From the NCBI GenBank assembly GCA_002470465.1, contig DKMD01000013.1, positions 62,001-126,000 on the forward strand: a stretch of DNA of 64,000 bases. The letters run 5' to 3'. The notes beneath the pieces were generated by a model. It was not told the origin of the DNA. It did no database searches and was given only the letters and a program-made list of their open reading frames with translations. Positions within the stretch are counted from its first letter, which is position 1. Each line of letters opens with the position of its first letter. Positions 23,093-34,416 of this stretch are shown one piece after another. A program made the translations under genes and the position numbers. Source of the stretch: Pluralibacter sp. UBA7423. Lineage in GTDB: Bacteria > Pseudomonadota > Gammaproteobacteria > Enterobacterales > Enterobacteriaceae.

Positions 23093-23593
23093 GTGAGCGG
23101 AATACTGACGCGCTGGCGACAGTTTGGCAGACGATACTTCTGGCCGCATCTCCTGTTGGGGATGGTCGCGGCAGGATTCGGCCTGCCTGCGATTGCCAAT
23201 ACCGCCGAGTCTGCGCCGCCGACTAAAACCGCCAGCAGCCAGACGGCCACTGCGAAGGTTAACTTCACCCAGCTGATGCTGGAAGGCAATCGCCGTCCGG
23301 CCTTTACCGTCGATTACTGGCATCAACATGCCATCCGCACGGTTATCCGCCATCTCTCCTTCGCAATGGCACCGCAGGCGCTGCCAACGGCAGAAGCTTC
23401 GGCACCGCTCGAAGTGCACCATCTGGCCTTACTGGATACGCTCAGCGCGCTGCTGATGCGTGAAAGCCAGCCGCCAGCCATCATTCGTTCGGCGTCCGGT
23501 GATGCACAGTCTGCATCGGACGACAGCTTTTCTGTTAGCGCCTGGGTAAGCCAGGTACACGGCATTCGCGCCGGACCTCAACGCCTTAGCTGA
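23093..23593 (+). CDS. secM: SecM, secretion monitor with translation arrest peptide
   Basis: Exported regulator whose stalled ribosome opens the secA ribosome binding site when Sec export is slow. It is 166 residues (E. coli 170), starting at GTG as in E. coli. The N-terminal signal sequence (about residues 1-36, basic then hydrophobic, ending AIA) sends it to Sec. The arrest motif F146-xxxx-W151-V152-xxxx-GIRAGP (157-162) is present near the C-terminus, with valine where the E. coli consensus has isoleucine. The middle of the protein is divergent. secA starts 61 bases downstream. Confidence 0.94.
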   Translation: MSGILTRWRQFGRRYFWPHLLLGMVAAGFGLPAIANTAESAPPTKTASSQTATAKVNFTQLMLEGNRRPAFTVDYWHQHAIRTVIRHLSFAMAPQALPTAEASAPLEVHHLALLDTLSALLMRESQPPAIIRSASGDAQSASDDSFSVSAWVSQVHGIRAGPQRLS

Positions 23594-23654
23594 TAAAAAT
23601 AACCTTCAACTAATGACTAAGACTCCGCAAGGCGGGGCGATTGAGATTTTAATT

Positions 23655-26357
23655 ATGCTTAATTTATTGACCAAAGTTTTCGGTAGCCGTAACGACCGTA
23701 CGCTGCGCCGCATGCGTAAAACCGTTGCACAAATCAATGCCATGGAACCGGAGCTGGAAAAACTCTCCGACGATGAGCTCAAAGCCAAAACCCAGGAGTT
23801 CCGCGAACGTCTGGAAAAAGGCGCTACCGTTGAGAGCCTGATTCCGGAAGCGTTTGCCGTGGTGCGTGAAGCCAGTAAGCGTGTGTTTGGCATGCGTCAC
23901 TTCGACGTGCAGCTGCTCGGCGGGATGGTGCTGAACGATCGTTGCATCGCGGAAATGCGTACCGGTGAAGGTAAAACCCTGACCGCAACGCTGCCAGCCT
24001 ACGTCAACGCGCTGTCCGGTAAGGGTGTTCACGTTGTTACCGTCAACGACTATCTGGCCCAGCGTGACGCCGAAAACAACCGTCCGCTGTTCGAATTCCT
24101 CGGCATGAGCGTCGCGGTAAACATGTCCGGCATGCCAGCGCCAGCAAAACGTGAAGCCTATGCCGCTGATATCACTTACGGTACCAACAACGAATACGGC
24201 TTCGATTACCTACGCGATAACATGGCGTTCAGCCCGGAAGAGCGCGTTCAGCGCAAGCTGCACTATGCGCTGGTGGATGAAGTGGACTCCATCCTGATCG
24301 ATGAAGCGCGTACCCCGCTTATCATCTCCGGCCCGGCTGAAGACAGCTCCGAGATGTATAAGCAGGTTAACAAAATCATTCCACACCTGATCCGTCAGGA
24401 AAAAGAAGATTCAGACACCTTCCAGGGTGAAGGCCACTTCTCCGTGGACGAGAAAGCGCGTCAGGTAAACATCACCGAACGTGGTCTTGTCCTGGTTGAA
24501 GAGCTGCTGGTGAAAGAAGGCATCATGGAAGAGGGCGAGTCGCTCTATTCTCCGGCTAACATCATGTTGATGCATCACGTCACTGCTGCGCTGCGCGCAC
24601 ATGTGCTGTTTGCCCGCGACGTTGACTACATCGTAAAAGACGGTGAAGTCATCATCGTCGATGAGCACACTGGCCGTACTATGCAGGGCCGTCGCTGGTC
24701 TGACGGTCTGCATCAGGCCGTTGAAGCGAAAGAAGGCGTTGAGATTCAGAACGAGAACCAGACCCTGGCGTCTATCACCTTCCAGAACTACTTCCGCCTG
24801 TATGAAAAACTGGCGGGGATGACCGGTACGGCGGATACGGAAGCGTTCGAGTTCAGCTCCATTTACAAACTCGATACCGTGGTCGTGCCGACGAACCGCC
24901 CGATGATCCGTAAAGACATGCCTGATTTGGTCTATATGACCGAAGCCGAGAAAATTCAGGCAATCATCGAGGACATCAAAGAGCGCACCGCCAAAGGCCA
25001 GCCGGTTCTGGTGGGTACCATCTCCATCGAGAAATCAGAAGTCGTTTCTCAGGAGCTGACCAAAGCAGGTATCAAACATAACGTTCTGAACGCCAAATTC
25101 CACGCCAGCGAAGCCGATATTGTTGCTCAGGCCGGTTATCCCTCTACCGTAACTATCGCCACCAACATGGCAGGTCGTGGTACGGACATCATGCTTGGCG
25201 GTAGCTGGCAGGCTGAAGTCGCACAGCTTGAGGCGCCGACGGAAGAACAGATTGCGCAGATTAAAGCTGACTGGCAGGTTCGCCACGACGCGGTACTGGC
25301 GGCGGGTGGCCTGCACATCGTAGGCACCGAGCGTCACGAATCTCGCCGTATCGATAACCAGCTGCGTGGCCGTTCGGGCCGTCAGGGTGATGCCGGTTCT
25401 TCCCGCTTCTACCTGTCGATGGAAGATGCACTGATGCGTATCTTTGCCTCGGATCGCGTATCCGGCATGATGCGTAAGCTGGGGATGAAGCCTGGTGAAG
25501 CCATTGAACACCCGTGGGTGACCAAAGCGATTGCTAACGCGCAGCGCAAAGTTGAAAGCCGCAACTTCGATATCCGTAAGCAGCTACTGGAATATGATGA
25601 CGTCGCCAACGACCAGCGCCGCGCAATCTACACCCAGCGTAACGAACTGCTGGACGTATCCGACGTAAGCGAAACCATCGCCAGCATTCGCGAAGACGTG
25701 TTCAAAGCGACTATTGATGCACACATTCCGCCGCAGTCCCTTGAAGAGATGTGGGATATTGAAGGCTTGCAGGAACGTCTGAAAAATGACTTCGACCTCG
25801 ACCTGCCAATCAAAGAGTGGCTGGATAAAGAGCCTGAGCTGCACGAAGAAACCCTGCGCGAACGTATTCTGCAAAGCGGGATTGAAGTCTACCAGCGTAA
25901 AGAGGAAGTGGTCGGCACAGAAATGATGCGCCACTTCGAGAAAGGCGTGATGCTGCAGACGCTCGACTCCCTGTGGAAGGAGCACCTGGCTGCGATGGAC
26001 TACCTGCGTCAGGGTATCCATCTGCGTGGTTACGCGCAGAAAGATCCGAAGCAGGAATATAAGCGTGAATCATTCTCCATGTTTGCTGCGATGCTGGAGA
26101 CGCTGAAGTATGAAGTGATCAGCACCTTGTGCAAAGTCCAGGTCCGCATGCCGGAAGAAGTCGAGGCGATGGAAGAGCAGCGCCGTGAGGAAGCAGAGCG
26201 CCTGGCGCAAATGCAGCAGCTCAGCCACCTCGACGACGATACCGCAGCCGCAGAATCTCTGGCAGCACAAACTGGTGAGCGCAAAGTCGGCCGTAACGAT
26301 CCTTGCCCATGCGGCTCTGGTAAGAAATATAAGCAGTGCCATGGCCGTATCGCCTGA
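23655..26357 (+). CDS. secA: SecA, preprotein translocase ATPase
   Basis: Motor ATPase of the Sec pathway. The ATG at 23655 ([14 protein letters not shown]) gives 900 residues (E. coli 901); an upstream in-frame ATG at 23613 belongs to the secM-secA leader. Walker A ([10 protein letters not shown] near 102), the [11 protein letters not shown] box, the preprotein crosslinking domain, motif VI region (GRSGRQGD) and the C-terminal zinc finger [13 protein letters not shown] are intact. Its ribosome binding site (GAG at 23643-23645) lies in the leader thought to fold into the SecM-controlled hairpin. Confidence 0.98.
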   Translation: MLNLLTKVFGSRNDRTLRRMRKTVAQINAMEPELEKLSDDELKAKTQEFRERLEKGATVESLIPEAFAVVREASKRVFGMRHFDVQLLGGMVLNDRCIAEMRTGEGKTLTATLPAYVNALSGKGVHVVTVNDYLAQRDAENNRPLFEFLGMSVAVNMSGMPAPAKREAYAADITYGTNNEYGFDYLRDNMAFSPEERVQRKLHYALVDEVDSILIDEARTPLIISGPAEDSSEMYKQVNKIIPHLIRQEKEDSDTFQGEGHFSVDEKARQVNITERGLVLVEELLVKEGIMEEGESLYSPANIMLMHHVTAALRAHVLFARDVDYIVKDGEVIIVDEHTGRTMQGRRWSDGLHQAVEAKEGVEIQNENQTLASITFQNYFRLYEKLAGMTGTADTEAFEFSSIYKLDTVVVPTNRPMIRKDMPDLVYMTEAEKIQAIIEDIKERTAKGQPVLVGTISIEKSEVVSQELTKAGIKHNVLNAKFHASEADIVAQAGYPSTVTIATNMAGRGTDIMLGGSWQAEVAQLEAPTEEQIAQIKADWQVRHDAVLAAGGLHIVGTERHESRRIDNQLRGRSGRQGDAGSSRFYLSMEDALMRIFASDRVSGMMRKLGMKPGEAIEHPWVTKAIANAQRKVESRNFDIRKQLLEYDDVANDQRRAIYTQRNELLDVSDVSETIASIREDVFKATIDAHIPPQSLEEMWDIEGLQERLKNDFDLDLPIKEWLDKEPELHEETLRERILQSGIEVYQRKEEVVGTEMMRHFEKGVMLQTLDSLWKEHLAAMDYLRQGIHLRGYAQKDPKQEYKRESFSMFAAMLETLKYEVISTLCKVQVRMPEEVEAMEEQRREEAERLAQMQQLSHLDDDTAAAESLAAQTGERKVGRNDPCPCGSGKKYKQCHGRIA

Positions 26358-26380
26358 TAGCTGCTGATGATAAAACAGAG

Positions 26381-26404
26381 GGCGCTGGTAACAGCGCCTT
26401 TTTT
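26381..26404 (+). terminator. Terminator after secA
   Basis: Perfect 7-bp stem GGCGCTG/CAGCGCC (26381-26387 with 26392-26398), loop GTAA, then six T residues. mutT begins 15 bases later, so some read-through or a separate start must supply mutT. Confidence 0.85.
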
Positions 26405-26418
26405 ATGGAGCTAATACA

Positions 26419-26811
26419 ATGAAAAGCCTGCAAATCTCAACCGGTATTCTGCGTAACGCCGCCGGTGAAATCTTTATTACTCAACGCGCTGCGGATGCAC
26501 ATATGGCCAATATGTGGGAATTCCCGGGCGGCAAAATCGAAGAGGGCGAAAGTCCGGAAATGGCACTGGCGCGCGAGCTGTTTGAAGAAGTGGGTATTTT
26601 GCCGGAATCCGCTTACCTGTTCGATAAACTGGAATATCAGTTCCCGGACCGGCATATCACGCTTTGGTTCTGGCTGGTGGACAGCTGGCAGGGAGAGCCG
26701 TGGGGCAAAGAAGGACAGCCGGGGCGCTGGGTAGCGCAGAAGGATCTGTTGGCAGAAGAGTTTCCTCCTGCCAACGAACCGGTGATTGCGAAGCTGATCG
26801 CCGAAGCTTAA
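26419..26811 (+). CDS. mutT: MutT, 8-oxo-dGTP diphosphatase
   Basis: Nudix hydrolase that removes mutagenic 8-oxo-dGTP from the nucleotide pool. It is 130 residues (E. coli 129). The Nudix box runs from Gly38 to Ile60 with Glu44, Arg52-Glu53 and Glu56-Glu57 in place. It follows the secA terminator closely and converges on yacG, overlapping its end by 4 bases. Confidence 0.95.
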   Translation: MKSLQISTGILRNAAGEIFITQRAADAHMANMWEFPGGKIEEGESPEMALARELFEEVGILPESAYLFDKLEYQFPDRHITLWFWLVDSWQGEPWGKEGQPGRWVAQKDLLAEEFPPANEPVIAKLIAEA

Positions 26812-27002
26812 GGCTGTTCTTCGCTCCAGTCATCGCTGTCGGAGAGATCGCCCGCACTTGGGATCCGCTTCTCTTCGGCAGCCCATTCGCCAAGATCAAT
26901 CAGCTGGCAGCGTTTGCTGCAAAATGGGCGGAACGGGCTCTGTTCTCCCCAGACAATGCTTTTGCCACAGGTCGGGCAGTTAACGGTGGTGATATCGCTC
27001 AT
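26808..27002 (-). CDS. yacG: YacG, zinc-binding DNA gyrase inhibitor
   Basis: Small zinc protein of 64 residues (E. coli 65) that binds GyrB and inhibits supercoiling in E. coli. The four zinc cysteines C9, C12, C28 and C32 are present, followed by the conserved [18 protein letters not shown] segment and an acidic tail. It is the last gene of coaE-zapD-yacG, nine bases after zapD, and ends overlapping the convergent mutT. Confidence 0.96.
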   Translation of the reverse strand: MSDITTVNCPTCGKSIVWGEQSPFRPFCSKRCQLIDLGEWAAEEKRIPSAGDLSDSDDWSEEQP

Positions 27003-27011
27003 CGTGACTCC

Positions 27012-27755
27012 TTAACAGCAGGCCAGTTCGAAATCCAGACGCTCGGGCACGAGGCCGTTTTCGCTGTCCAGCGGCAGGAAGCGGATGGCGAAGCGGCTCT
27101 TATGTCCGGATATTTGTGGATAGAGCTGATCGTCGAGTGCCAGCTGCAGACGCAGCAGGTCGGCATCATCACCGTTGTCCTGGAAAAAGCCGTTCAGGCT
27201 GGTCTGTTTGCGATAGGGGGCGGAGTTACGGATAAGATCGAGAATCAGCGTTAATGCCTGGTTCATCGGCTCCAGGCTTTCCAGCCAGTGATAAACCTGC
27301 GCGTCACGTTTGCTCTGCGGTGCGTGCAGCCAGATGTGCAGAGTGGGTAAATCGAAGCTGCAACAGCCGCCGGGGATACTCAGACGCTGGCGTACCAGGC
27401 CAATCAGCTTATCTTCACGCAGCAACTGCCCAATGCGTGGGGCCGTCATCAAAATACCGCTGCTGTTTTTAAGCTGCTGACGTAACGCTTCAATACGGCT
27501 TTTATCAACACCCGGCACTTCATCCCACTGCTTCAGTTTACGCTGCTGGCGCTCCAGCTCTTTCTGCAGTTCGGTGCGCACTTCACCTCGCTCAAACACA
27601 TCCAGTAAATCACTGATGTTCCTGAAAAAATGCAGGGCGCTGGCGTGATCCTGAACCGGCAGATTACAGTTCAGTTGCTGAATCAGAAACTCAATACGTA
27701 GCCAGGTGCGCATTTTCTCATTCAGGGGATGTTCAAAAAGGACGTGGGTGTGCAT
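27012..27755 (-). CDS. zapD: ZapD, Z-ring associated protein
   Basis: Cytoplasmic protein of 247 residues, the E. coli length, that crosslinks FtsZ filaments. The N-terminal helical domain ([14 protein letters not shown]) and the C-terminal beta domain with [18 protein letters not shown] and [16 protein letters not shown] are conserved. The start ATG shares one base with the coaE stop (TAATG), so translation is coupled. It is a division gene outside the dcw cluster. Confidence 0.96.
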   Translation of the reverse strand: MHTHVLFEHPLNEKMRTWLRIEFLIQQLNCNLPVQDHASALHFFRNISDLLDVFERGEVRTELQKELERQQRKLKQWDEVPGVDKSRIEALRQQLKNSSGILMTAPRIGQLLREDKLIGLVRQRLSIPGGCCSFDLPTLHIWLHAPQSKRDAQVYHWLESLEPMNQALTLILDLIRNSAPYRKQTSLNGFFQDNGDDADLLRLQLALDDQLYPQISGHKSRFAIRFLPLDSENGLVPERLDFELACC

Positions 27756-28375
27756 TACGGTTTTTCCTGTAAATCGGCCTGATGCGCCAGCTCAAGATAG
27801 TGGGCATGCAGGCGGGCTACATCCAATGCAATGGCATCTGGTGCGCCGTTGTTATCAATGACGTCATCCGCCACGGCAAGACGCTGTTCGCGCGTGGCCT
27901 GGGCGGCAATAATTTGTTTTGCGTGTGCTTCAGTCACATGGTCACGCTGTGTGGTGCGCAGGAGCTGCGTTTCCTCTGAAACGTCGACGACCAGCACGCG
28001 ATTGGCCTTTTGCCAGAGATGATTTTCAACCAGCAATGGCACGACCCAGAGCACGTAGGGTGACGTCGCCTGCTTCATCTGGCGCTGGGTTTCCTGTTGA
28101 ATCAGCGGATGGAGTAAGGCATTCAGCCAAATCTTTTCATCTGCGTGCGCAAAAATACGCTCCCGTAACTGACGGCGGTTGAGCGTGCCATCAGCCATCA
28201 GCGTTTCTGCGCCATAACGGCTGACGATGGTGGCTAACGCCGGTGAACCGGGCTCGACCACCTGGCGGGCAATGATATCGGCATCAACAATGTCGGTTCC
28301 CAGGTTGGCAAAAGCCGCTGCAACGGTACTTTTCCCGCTGCCGATGCCGCCTGTTAACGCCACTGTATAGACCAT
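27755..28375 (-). CDS. coaE: CoaE, dephospho-CoA kinase
   Basis: Last enzyme of coenzyme A synthesis, phosphorylating the 3'-OH of dephospho-CoA. It is 206 residues as in E. coli. The P-loop GGIGSGKS occupies residues 9-16, followed by the [13 protein letters not shown] segment (residue 33 on) and the RxxxQ region near 140 typical of the family. It is first of a three-gene minus-strand operon divergent from guaC. Confidence 0.97.
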   Translation of the reverse strand: MVYTVALTGGIGSGKSTVAAAFANLGTDIVDADIIARQVVEPGSPALATIVSRYGAETLMADGTLNRRQLRERIFAHADEKIWLNALLHPLIQQETQRQMKQATSPYVLWVVPLLVENHLWQKANRVLVVDVSEETQLLRTTQRDHVTEAHAKQIIAAQATREQRLAVADDVIDNNGAPDAIALDVARLHAHYLELAHQADLQEKP

Positions 28376-28519
28376 ACCACCTTGTCCTGTGAAGAATTAC
28401 CGCTAAAAATCAATTGGTTGAAATATAAGCTTTCAATAACTGTCGCGATGGACTGAAAGTTCGCTGTTCACCAGGTAAATTTGAACGATTGTAGCGTAAA
28501 AAAAGTGAAAATCGCAGTC

Positions 28520-28547
28520 TTGCGAAGGGATGATTACTGCGTATGAT
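28520..28547 (+). promoter_or_regulatory. guaC promoter
   Basis: TTGCGA (28520-28525), 16-base spacer, TATGAT (28542-28547). Transcription would begin near 28554, about 50 bases before guaC. Confidence 0.68.
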
Positions 28548-28603
28548 AACGTCACTGGAGTTGTGCTTAGCCCATTTTTGCCTCTAACCCCAGGAATCCG
28601 CAC

Positions 28604-29647
28604 ATGCGTATCGAAGAAGATCTGAAGTTAGGTTTCAAAGACGTTCTTATCCGCCCTAAACGCTCTACCCTCAAAAGCCGTTCCGAAGTTGAGCTGGAAC
28701 GCGAATACACCTTTAAACATTCCGGAAAAACCTGGTCTGGTGTGCCTGTTATTGCCGCAAATATGGATACCGTTGGCACGTTTGCGATGGCAAAAGCGCT
28801 GGCTGCGTTTGGTATTCTGACCGCTGTACACAAACACTATTCCGTTGAGGAATGGCGCGATTTTACGGCAAGCGTTTCTGAAGATGTTTTGAAGCATGTC
28901 ATGGTCTCAACCGGCACGTCCGACGCGGATTTCGATAAGACGAAGCAGATCCTGAATCTGAATCCTGCCCTGAGTTTTGTGTGTATCGACGTGGCAAACG
29001 GCTACTCCGAGCACTTCGTGCAGTTCGTATCGAAAGCGCGTGATGCCTGGAAAGACAAGACTATCTGTGCCGGTAACGTGGTAACGGGTGAAATGTGCGA
29101 AGAGCTGATTCTGGCTGGTGCAGACATCGTTAAAGTGGGTATTGGCCCGGGTTCCGTGTGTACCACTCGCGTGAAAACGGGCGTTGGCTATCCGCAGCTC
29201 TCTGCTGTGATTGAATGTGCCGATGCGGCTCACGGCCTGGGCGGTCAGATCGTCAGCGATGGTGGTTGCACCATGCCAGGCGATGTAGCGAAAGCCTTCG
29301 GCGGCGGTGCGGACTTCGTGATGCTGGGCGGTATGCTGGCCGGTCACGAAGAGAGCGGCGGCACCGTGGTTGAAGAGAACGGTGAGAAGTTCATGCTGTT
29401 CTACGGCATGAGCTCTGAATCGGCGATGAACCGTCACGTGGGTGGTGTTGCAAAATACCGTGCAGCTGAAGGTAAAACCGTTAAGCTGACGCTGCGTGGC
29501 CCGGTTGAACATACCGCGCGTGATATTCTCGGCGGCCTGCGTTCTGCCTGTACGTATGTTGGTGCTGCACGCCTGAAAGAGCTGACCAAGCGCACCACTT
29601 TTATCCGCGTTCAGGAACAAGAGAACCGCGTGTTCAACAGCCTGTAA
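28604..29647 (+). CDS. guaC: GuaC, GMP reductase
   Basis: NADPH-dependent enzyme converting GMP to IMP in purine salvage. It is 347 residues as in E. coli. It is a TIM-barrel protein of the IMPDH/GMPR family with the active-site cysteine in [11 protein letters not shown] near residue 186 and the phosphate-binding [22 protein letters not shown] region following. No CBS domains are present, as expected for GMPR. It stands alone between coaE (divergent) and hofC (convergent). Confidence 0.98.
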   Translation: MRIEEDLKLGFKDVLIRPKRSTLKSRSEVELEREYTFKHSGKTWSGVPVIAANMDTVGTFAMAKALAAFGILTAVHKHYSVEEWRDFTASVSEDVLKHVMVSTGTSDADFDKTKQILNLNPALSFVCIDVANGYSEHFVQFVSKARDAWKDKTICAGNVVTGEMCEELILAGADIVKVGIGPGSVCTTRVKTGVGYPQLSAVIECADAAHGLGGQIVSDGGCTMPGDVAKAFGGGADFVMLGGMLAGHEESGGTVVEENGEKFMLFYGMSSESAMNRHVGGVAKYRAAEGKTVKLTLRGPVEHTARDILGGLRSACTYVGAARLKELTKRTTFIRVQEQENRVFNSL

Positions 29648-29656
29648 TGACGTCAG

Positions 29657-29686
29657 ACGCTGGCGTAGCGACCGCGCCAGCGTTTA
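29657..29686 (+). terminator. Terminator between guaC and hofC
   Basis: Stem ACGCTGGCG (29657-29665) with CGCCAGCGT (29675-29683) and a short TTTAT tail on the plus strand, 10 bases after the guaC stop. Confidence 0.65.
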
Positions 29687-30883
29687 TCCCCCGCTAATTG
29701 CATCTCCCAAATGAAATATCGGCAGGTACATCGCCACCACCAGCGTGCCGATGATGACTCCCGTCACCAGTAACATAACGGGTTCCAGTAGCGTGGCCAG
29801 GTTATCCGCCTGCTGATGCGTTTGCTGACTATGATACTGAGCCAGATTTTCCAGCATGCTATCCAGCGCGCCTGACACTTCTCCCGTTCTGACCAGCTGC
29901 TTACACAAGGGCGTAAAGATGCTTTGTGCCTCCATGGCCTGCCAGACAGCGTTCCCCGATGCAATCGCGCCAATCATCTGTTCGATGACGCCTCGCCACC
30001 AGGGGCAGGTCAGCGTTTTCTGGACGCTTTCCAGCCCTTGCAGAAAAGGGATCCCGGCATTCTGGGTTAGCGCCAGAACGGTATAAATCTGACTCAGCAT
30101 TTGCCCCCGAACTAATCCTGAAACGACCGGTATTCTCAACAGCACCTGAGGACGAAACTGCTGCCAGCGAGGGCTACGTTGCAGCAGCGGCCGCAGGATA
30201 AAGGGCAGAACAGCAAGCCCTAAAATGAGCGGTAAACCCTGTTGAACGGCGGTGGAAAGCGCCATAACCATTCGGGTTAGCGCAGGCAGCGGTGTGTTAA
30301 AAGTGCGATAAATGGCAGCAAATTCCGGCAACACAAATCCGCTCATGCCAGTCACGACCAACAGCGCCAGCAGCAGGATGATCATCGGGTAGCGCAGCGC
30401 TTTTTTCACCTTCAGGCTCAGCTGGCGCTGTTCTTCCTGTTGGCGCGCAAGATGCGTGCAGCAGTAATCCAGCTTACCGGTCATTTCGCCCGCCTGAATC
30501 AGGGCGGGATAAAGCGGTGGAAAAGCCTCCGGCCACTGCTGCATCGCGGTGGAAAGGGGCTCTCCCTGAGCGAGCCTGCGAGCCAGATCCTGCATCAGCG
30601 CTTGCCACTGCGGTATCGGATGTTGCTCTGCTAAAAGCTGCAGGCTGCCGGAGAGCGTCAATCCCGCCTGAAGCAGCGTGGCAAGCTGGTGCATTAACTC
30701 GCTGCTGTGCCGGGTTTGCCACTGCGATTTGTACGTTGTCTTGCGTGAGATTGTTAACGGTGCTATGCCTTCAGATTCGGCCAGCTCCAGGGCGACAATT
30801 TTATTCTCCGCCCAGACGCTGCCCTCTCTGGCTTCCCCCTGTTCTGTCACCCCTCGCCAGTACCAGAGACATTTAGGTGCCAT
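29684..30883 (-). CDS. hofC: HofC, type IV pilus assembly platform protein (PilC/GspF family)
   Basis: Inner-membrane platform protein of the type IV pilus machinery. The ATG at 30883 (MAPKCLWYWRG) gives 399 residues (E. coli 400) and overlaps hofB by 11 bases; an in-frame ATG upstream lies inside hofB. Two T2SSF domains are seen (about 60-185 and 265-390), each preceding hydrophobic segments, and the family end GTLVVAMYLPIFHLGDA is intact. It completes ppdD-hofB-hofC; other pilus genes must lie elsewhere. Confidence 0.95.
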   Translation of the reverse strand: MAPKCLWYWRGVTEQGEAREGSVWAENKIVALELAESEGIAPLTISRKTTYKSQWQTRHSSELMHQLATLLQAGLTLSGSLQLLAEQHPIPQWQALMQDLARRLAQGEPLSTAMQQWPEAFPPLYPALIQAGEMTGKLDYCCTHLARQQEEQRQLSLKVKKALRYPMIILLLALLVVTGMSGFVLPEFAAIYRTFNTPLPALTRMVMALSTAVQQGLPLILGLAVLPFILRPLLQRSPRWQQFRPQVLLRIPVVSGLVRGQMLSQIYTVLALTQNAGIPFLQGLESVQKTLTCPWWRGVIEQMIGAIASGNAVWQAMEAQSIFTPLCKQLVRTGEVSGALDSMLENLAQYHSQQTHQQADNLATLLEPVMLLVTGVIIGTLVVAMYLPIFHLGDAISGG

Positions 30884-32258
30884 GAGGAACACCCAAAACG
30901 CGCAACAGTTCTTCCACCGTAGTTTGCCCTCGCTCCACAGCTTCGCAGCCGTGCTCAAACAGTGTCGTCATGCCCGATCGGCGTGCTAACTGCTCCACTT
31001 CTTCAGGCGTGCTGCCGCTGACAATCGCCTGTTTTAACTCTGGCGTAATCGCCAGCACCTCAAATAGCGCAATGCGGCCATGGTAACCGTGGTAACAGTG
31101 TTCGCAGCCAACGGCTCGCCAGTGCGGCAGAGGGCGAGGCCACAACGTTCCGGGCATAGCTTCGTAATCACCTTGCTGCTCGCAACAGTGAGGACACAGC
31201 CGACGTACCAGCCGCTGCGCAATGACCAGCAGCAGGGCTGAGGAGATCATCCAGCGGGCGACGCCCATTTGTTGCAGACGAACGAGCGTTTCGGTAGTGG
31301 AGTTCGTGTGCAACGTTGAGAGCACAAGATGCCCGGTCTGCGCCGCTTTAATGGCGATTTCAGCCGTTTCAGCGTCGCGAATTTCACCCACCATCACCAC
31401 GTCGGGATCCTGGCGAAGCAATGCCCGCAGCACGCTTTGAAATGTCAGCCCCGCGCGGGTGTTGATCTGCGTCTGGTTGATCCCGTCGAGCGGAATTTCG
31501 ACCGGATCTTCAACGCTGCACAGGTTGATCTCGGGGCGATTTCGTTCCTGCAACGCGCTGTACAGGGTTACCGTTTTGCCGCTTCCCGTCGGGCCCGTGA
31601 CCAGCATCAGCCCCTGAGGCTGGGTCAGCGCCTGGCGAAAGGCCTGAAGCTGGGCGTTGCTCATCCCTAAAGCGGTGACATCCAGCGCCTGCGTGACCTG
31701 ATGCAGCAGGCGCAGTACGACTTTTTCTCCGCCGCGACACGGGAGCGTGGCGATACGAAAGGAGACGCTGCGTCCGGCAATATCAACGGTAAATTGTCCG
31801 TCCTGCGGCAGCCTTCGCTCGGCAATATCCAGATTGCCCAATACTTTGAGGCGGGCAATCAATGGGTTGCTTAGCATGGGTGAGAAAGCTGGGAGGGCGT
31901 GCAGCACGCCGTCTACCCGTAAACGTATGCGAAGGACTTCTTCGCCAGGTTCAAAGTGTATGTCCGATGCCCGCTGCTGTAACGCCTGCTCAAACGTCTG
32001 GTTCAGCAGCTCAACGATGTTGCCCGTGTCATCGCGCGCTATGGGCAGGTGAGACTCCAGGGCGGTATGCAGATGTTTGTCCATCCGCGTCTGTTCCCAG
32101 CATTCGATGTCTATCCGCTTGTGAGTGGCAAAACGCAGTGCGTCCATGAGTTCAACGGGCGGCGAACCGACAACGGCAATGCTCAGCATCTGGTCGTCGT
32201 TACTCAGCAGCACGGCACGGTGCCGCTGACAAAGTGTGACGAGCTGATCGTGATTCAT
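30873..32258 (-). CDS. hofB: HofB, type IV pilus assembly ATPase (PilB/GspE family)
   Basis: Hexameric secretion ATPase that drives pilin assembly. Starting at ATG 32258 (MNHDQLVTLCQRH) gives 461 residues, the E. coli length; eight extra residues upstream are not needed. Walker A GPTGSGKT is near residue 225, the Asp box, Walker B and GEIRDAETAEIAIKAAQTGH are intact, and the zinc-binding cysteines (CPHCC, CEHC) lie near 365-395. It starts 10 bases after ppdD. Confidence 0.96.
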   Translation of the reverse strand: MNHDQLVTLCQRHRAVLLSNDDQMLSIAVVGSPPVELMDALRFATHKRIDIECWEQTRMDKHLHTALESHLPIARDDTGNIVELLNQTFEQALQQRASDIHFEPGEEVLRIRLRVDGVLHALPAFSPMLSNPLIARLKVLGNLDIAERRLPQDGQFTVDIAGRSVSFRIATLPCRGGEKVVLRLLHQVTQALDVTALGMSNAQLQAFRQALTQPQGLMLVTGPTGSGKTVTLYSALQERNRPEINLCSVEDPVEIPLDGINQTQINTRAGLTFQSVLRALLRQDPDVVMVGEIRDAETAEIAIKAAQTGHLVLSTLHTNSTTETLVRLQQMGVARWMISSALLLVIAQRLVRRLCPHCCEQQGDYEAMPGTLWPRPLPHWRAVGCEHCYHGYHGRIALFEVLAITPELKQAIVSGSTPEEVEQLARRSGMTTLFEHGCEAVERGQTTVEELLRVLGVPHGT

Positions 32259-32268
32259 CCTCGCATCC

Positions 32269-32706
32269 TCAGGCTGCGTCAAAGCGGAAAACGTCTTCGC
32301 AGGCCTGCTTAAGCGCGCTGTCGCTGGCTATGTTGCAGGTTCTCTGCCAACCGGTTATGCCGTTAGCATCGCTCCAGACTGGCTTTAGCGTCACGCTTAG
32401 TCCGTTGAGGCTCTCCTGGCCTGTTAAGGTAACGGTGCCCTGAGCGATCTCCATGGCAGAAACATAGCGGCTGGTGGCTGGCGCAGGAATGCCGTTACTG
32501 CTTCCGTCACAGGGGGCGATCCCGCCATGATCGAGCGCGCATAGCTCGATCGCGGTTCGATAGGGTACAAAAGTTTGCAGCATGTCGGTTAGCGCGGCTT
32601 TGCGCAGGTAGTTCTGGTAGGCCGGAATGCCGATGGCACTGAGAATGGCGATAATACCGATGACGACCATCAGCTCAATCAGGGTGAATCCTTGCTGTTT
32701 ATCCAT
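32269..32706 (-). CDS. ppdD: PpdD, major type IV prepilin
   Basis: Pilin subunit of 145 residues (E. coli 146). The type III leader peptide MDKQQG is cut by prepilin peptidase before FTLIELMVVIGIIAIL, the N-terminal helix with the conserved Glu at mature position 5. Four cysteines in the globular part suggest two disulphides. The start at 32706 is set by this leader and has AAGGAGC before it; a longer reading frame upstream is not pilin sequence. Confidence 0.96.
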   Translation of the reverse strand: MDKQQGFTLIELMVVIGIIAILSAIGIPAYQNYLRKAALTDMLQTFVPYRTAIELCALDHGGIAPCDGSSNGIPAPATSRYVSAMEIAQGTVTLTGQESLNGLSVTLKPVWSDANGITGWQRTCNIASDSALKQACEDVFRFDAA

Positions 32707-32831
32707 AAGTTGCTCCTTAGTTTGACGGGAGCACTGTAGACGGCAGCGGCAGGAAATAGCGAAAGGCAAAAAGGAAATCGGGAAGGGGGCTTCTGAATTA
32801 TTTCATGACTTGCAGCAGTGTTGCGAAAAGC

Positions 32832-32861
32832 TGCGAAGGGGATCGAGATATCCCCTTCGCA
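32832..32861 (-). terminator. Terminator hairpin after nadC
   Basis: Perfect 11-bp stem TGCGAAGGGGA/TCCCCTTCGCA 10 bases past the nadC stop; on the minus strand it is followed by GCTTTTCGC, a short T run. Confidence 0.6.
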
Positions 32862-32871
32862 TCTCCAGGTT

Positions 32872-33789
<918 letters not shown>

Positions 33790-33852
33790 TCATAAGTTAT
33801 AAACATGCTACTCTGAACCGGATTTCAGCACCATAGATTAAGGAGAGCCTGC

Positions 33853-34416
33853 ATGCAGTTGCACGATGGCTGGCTGGACGAAGCCCGCCGCGTCCCTTCG
33901 CCGCATTATGATTGCCGCCCGGATGATGAAGCCCCGACGCTTCTGGTGGTGCATAATATCAGCCTGCCGCCCGGCGAATTTGGCGGTCCCTGGATTGATG
34001 CATTATTCACCGGAACAATCGATCCAAATGCACATCCTTTCTTTGCCGAAATCGCTCATTTACGGGTCTCTGCCCATTGCCTGATTCGCCGCGACGGCGA
34101 AATCGTGCAGTATGTTCCTTTTGATAAACGTGCGTGGCATGCGGGCGTATCGAGCTATCAGGGGCGAGAAAGATGTAATGATTTTTCGATTGGCATTGAA
34201 CTGGAAGGCACGGATACTCTGGCCTATACCGATGAGCAATATCAGCAGCTTGCAGCCGTTGCCAGGTTGCTGTCGACGATGTATCCGGCGATTGCCACGC
34301 ATATGACGGGCCATTCCGACATTGCCCCTGTGCGCAAAACCGATCCTGGCCCGGCGTTTGACTGGGCACGCTTCCGCGCTCTGGTGAGCCTTCCGTCAGA
34401 TAAGGAGATGAGATGA
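33853..34416 (+). CDS. ampD: AmpD, cytoplasmic 1,6-anhydro-MurNAc-L-alanine amidase
   Basis: Zinc amidase that cleaves anhydromuropeptides in cell wall recycling; its loss derepresses AmpR-controlled ampC. It is 187 residues, longer than E. coli (183), with a variable C-terminal tail. Zinc ligands His34, His154 and Asp164, and the catalytic Glu116 and Lys162, are all present, so the enzyme should be active. No ampC/ampR lies in this window. It overlaps ampE by ATGA. Confidence 0.97.
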   Translation: MQLHDGWLDEARRVPSPHYDCRPDDEAPTLLVVHNISLPPGEFGGPWIDALFTGTIDPNAHPFFAEIAHLRVSAHCLIRRDGEIVQYVPFDKRAWHAGVSSYQGRERCNDFSIGIELEGTDTLAYTDEQYQQLAAVARLLSTMYPAIATHMTGHSDIAPVRKTDPGPAFDWARFRALVSLPSDKEMR

